A stretch of 5,910 nucleotides of DNA. Origin: an uncultured Clostridia bacterium (GTDB lineage Bacteria > Bacillota > Clostridia > Saccharofermentanales > Saccharofermentanaceae). Both the position numbers and the translations under genes were made by a program. The notes under the pieces are model-generated. The model was not told where the DNA came from and made no database searches. It was given only the letters and a program-made list of their open reading frames with translations. The stretch lies in assembly GCA_946405115.1 (NCBI GenBank), contig CAMJGB010000121.1, positions 1 to 5,910 of the forward strand. Direction: 5' to 3'. This document shows, piece after piece, positions 5,597-5,910 of this stretch. Numbering within the stretch: position 1 is the first letter of the stretch; every line of letters starts with the position of its first letter.

Positions 5597-5910
5597 ATGT
5601 CCGTAAGAAGAATCTTATCCGAGAAGAAACCTGATTTTGCAGTAGAGGCAAAAGGCATTCTTCATGATGTATCCGCAGACCTTGATATCTCAACTCTCGA
5701 TGGTGTCCGTGTCATTAACCGATATGACGTATCAGGCATAACAGACGAAGAGTACGAGAAGGCTAAGAATGTAGTATTCTCCGAGCCTCCCGTAGATATT
5801 GTCTACGATGAGACAGTTGATCTTTCTGACAGCTGCTTCGTTCTTAACATCGAATCACTGCCCGGTCAGTACGATCAGCGTGCAGACTCTGCTGCTCAGT
5901 GCATCCAGTT
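5597..5910 (+). CDS. purL: Phosphoribosylformylglycinamidine synthase, N-terminal part (runs off the window)
   Basis: The frame from ATG 5597 is open to the window end: 104 complete codons plus two bases. The protein begins MSVRRILSEKKPDFAVEAK and continues with VRVINRYDVSGITDEEYEKA, VFSEPPVDIVYDE and LPGQYDQRADSAAQCIQ, wording I recognise from the long single-chain FGAM synthases of Clostridia. The full enzyme of this type is about 1,250 residues: a PurS-like N-terminal domain (what is seen here), two synthase halves and a C-terminal glutaminase. It turns FGAR, ATP and glutamine into FGAM, step four of purine synthesis, in the cytosol. The catalytic part lies beyond the window, so its integrity cannot be judged. 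It follows htpG by 37 bases and may have its own promoter at the htpG stop codon. Confidence 0.93.
   Translation, partial: MSVRRILSEKKPDFAVEAKGILHDVSADLDISTLDGVRVINRYDVSGITDEEYEKAKNVVFSEPPVDIVYDETVDLSDSCFVLNIESLPGQYDQRADSAAQCIQ

Overview
The window looks like a piece of a clostridial (Bacillota, class Clostridia) chromosome. The case rests on moderate GC content, a strong GGAGG ribosome binding site before htpG, a purL of the long single-chain type that opens with MSVRRI, and a helicase with the N-terminal nuclease module typical of Firmicutes. I cannot name the genus. There is no sign of phage, plasmid, transposon, CRISPR array, tRNA or rRNA, and the genes are dense and housekeeping in character.

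Layout. Positions 1-285 (+) hold the last 94 codons of a gene that most resembles the recombination mediator recO. Its 3' end overlaps, tail to tail by 30 bases, a long minus-strand gene (256-2640) for a 794-residue PD-(D/E)XK nuclease fused to an XPD/DinG-type iron-sulfur helicase. A 108-base divergent intergenic region (2641-2748) follows. It holds a minus-strand extended -10 element almost touching the helicase ATG (a possible leaderless mRNA), a perfect 8+3+8 palindrome, and a plus-strand extended -10. Rightward from there run a class IV PLP-dependent aminotransferase (2749-3606), the Hsp90 chaperone htpG (3631-5559) and the start of purL (5597 to beyond the window end).

How it fits together. 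The aminotransferase and htpG are 24 bases apart with no terminator between them, so they probably share a transcript from the promoter near 2704. purL could be read through from htpG, but it also has a consensus extended -10 (TGATATAAT) that uses the htpG stop codon as its TG element. The recO-like gene and the nuclease-helicase could both serve DNA repair, but they are convergent, so co-regulation is not implied.

I do not see a clearly new multi-gene system. The points most worth a second look are the compact divergent regulatory region with its palindrome and likely leaderless helicase transcript, and the nuclease-helicase fusion itself.
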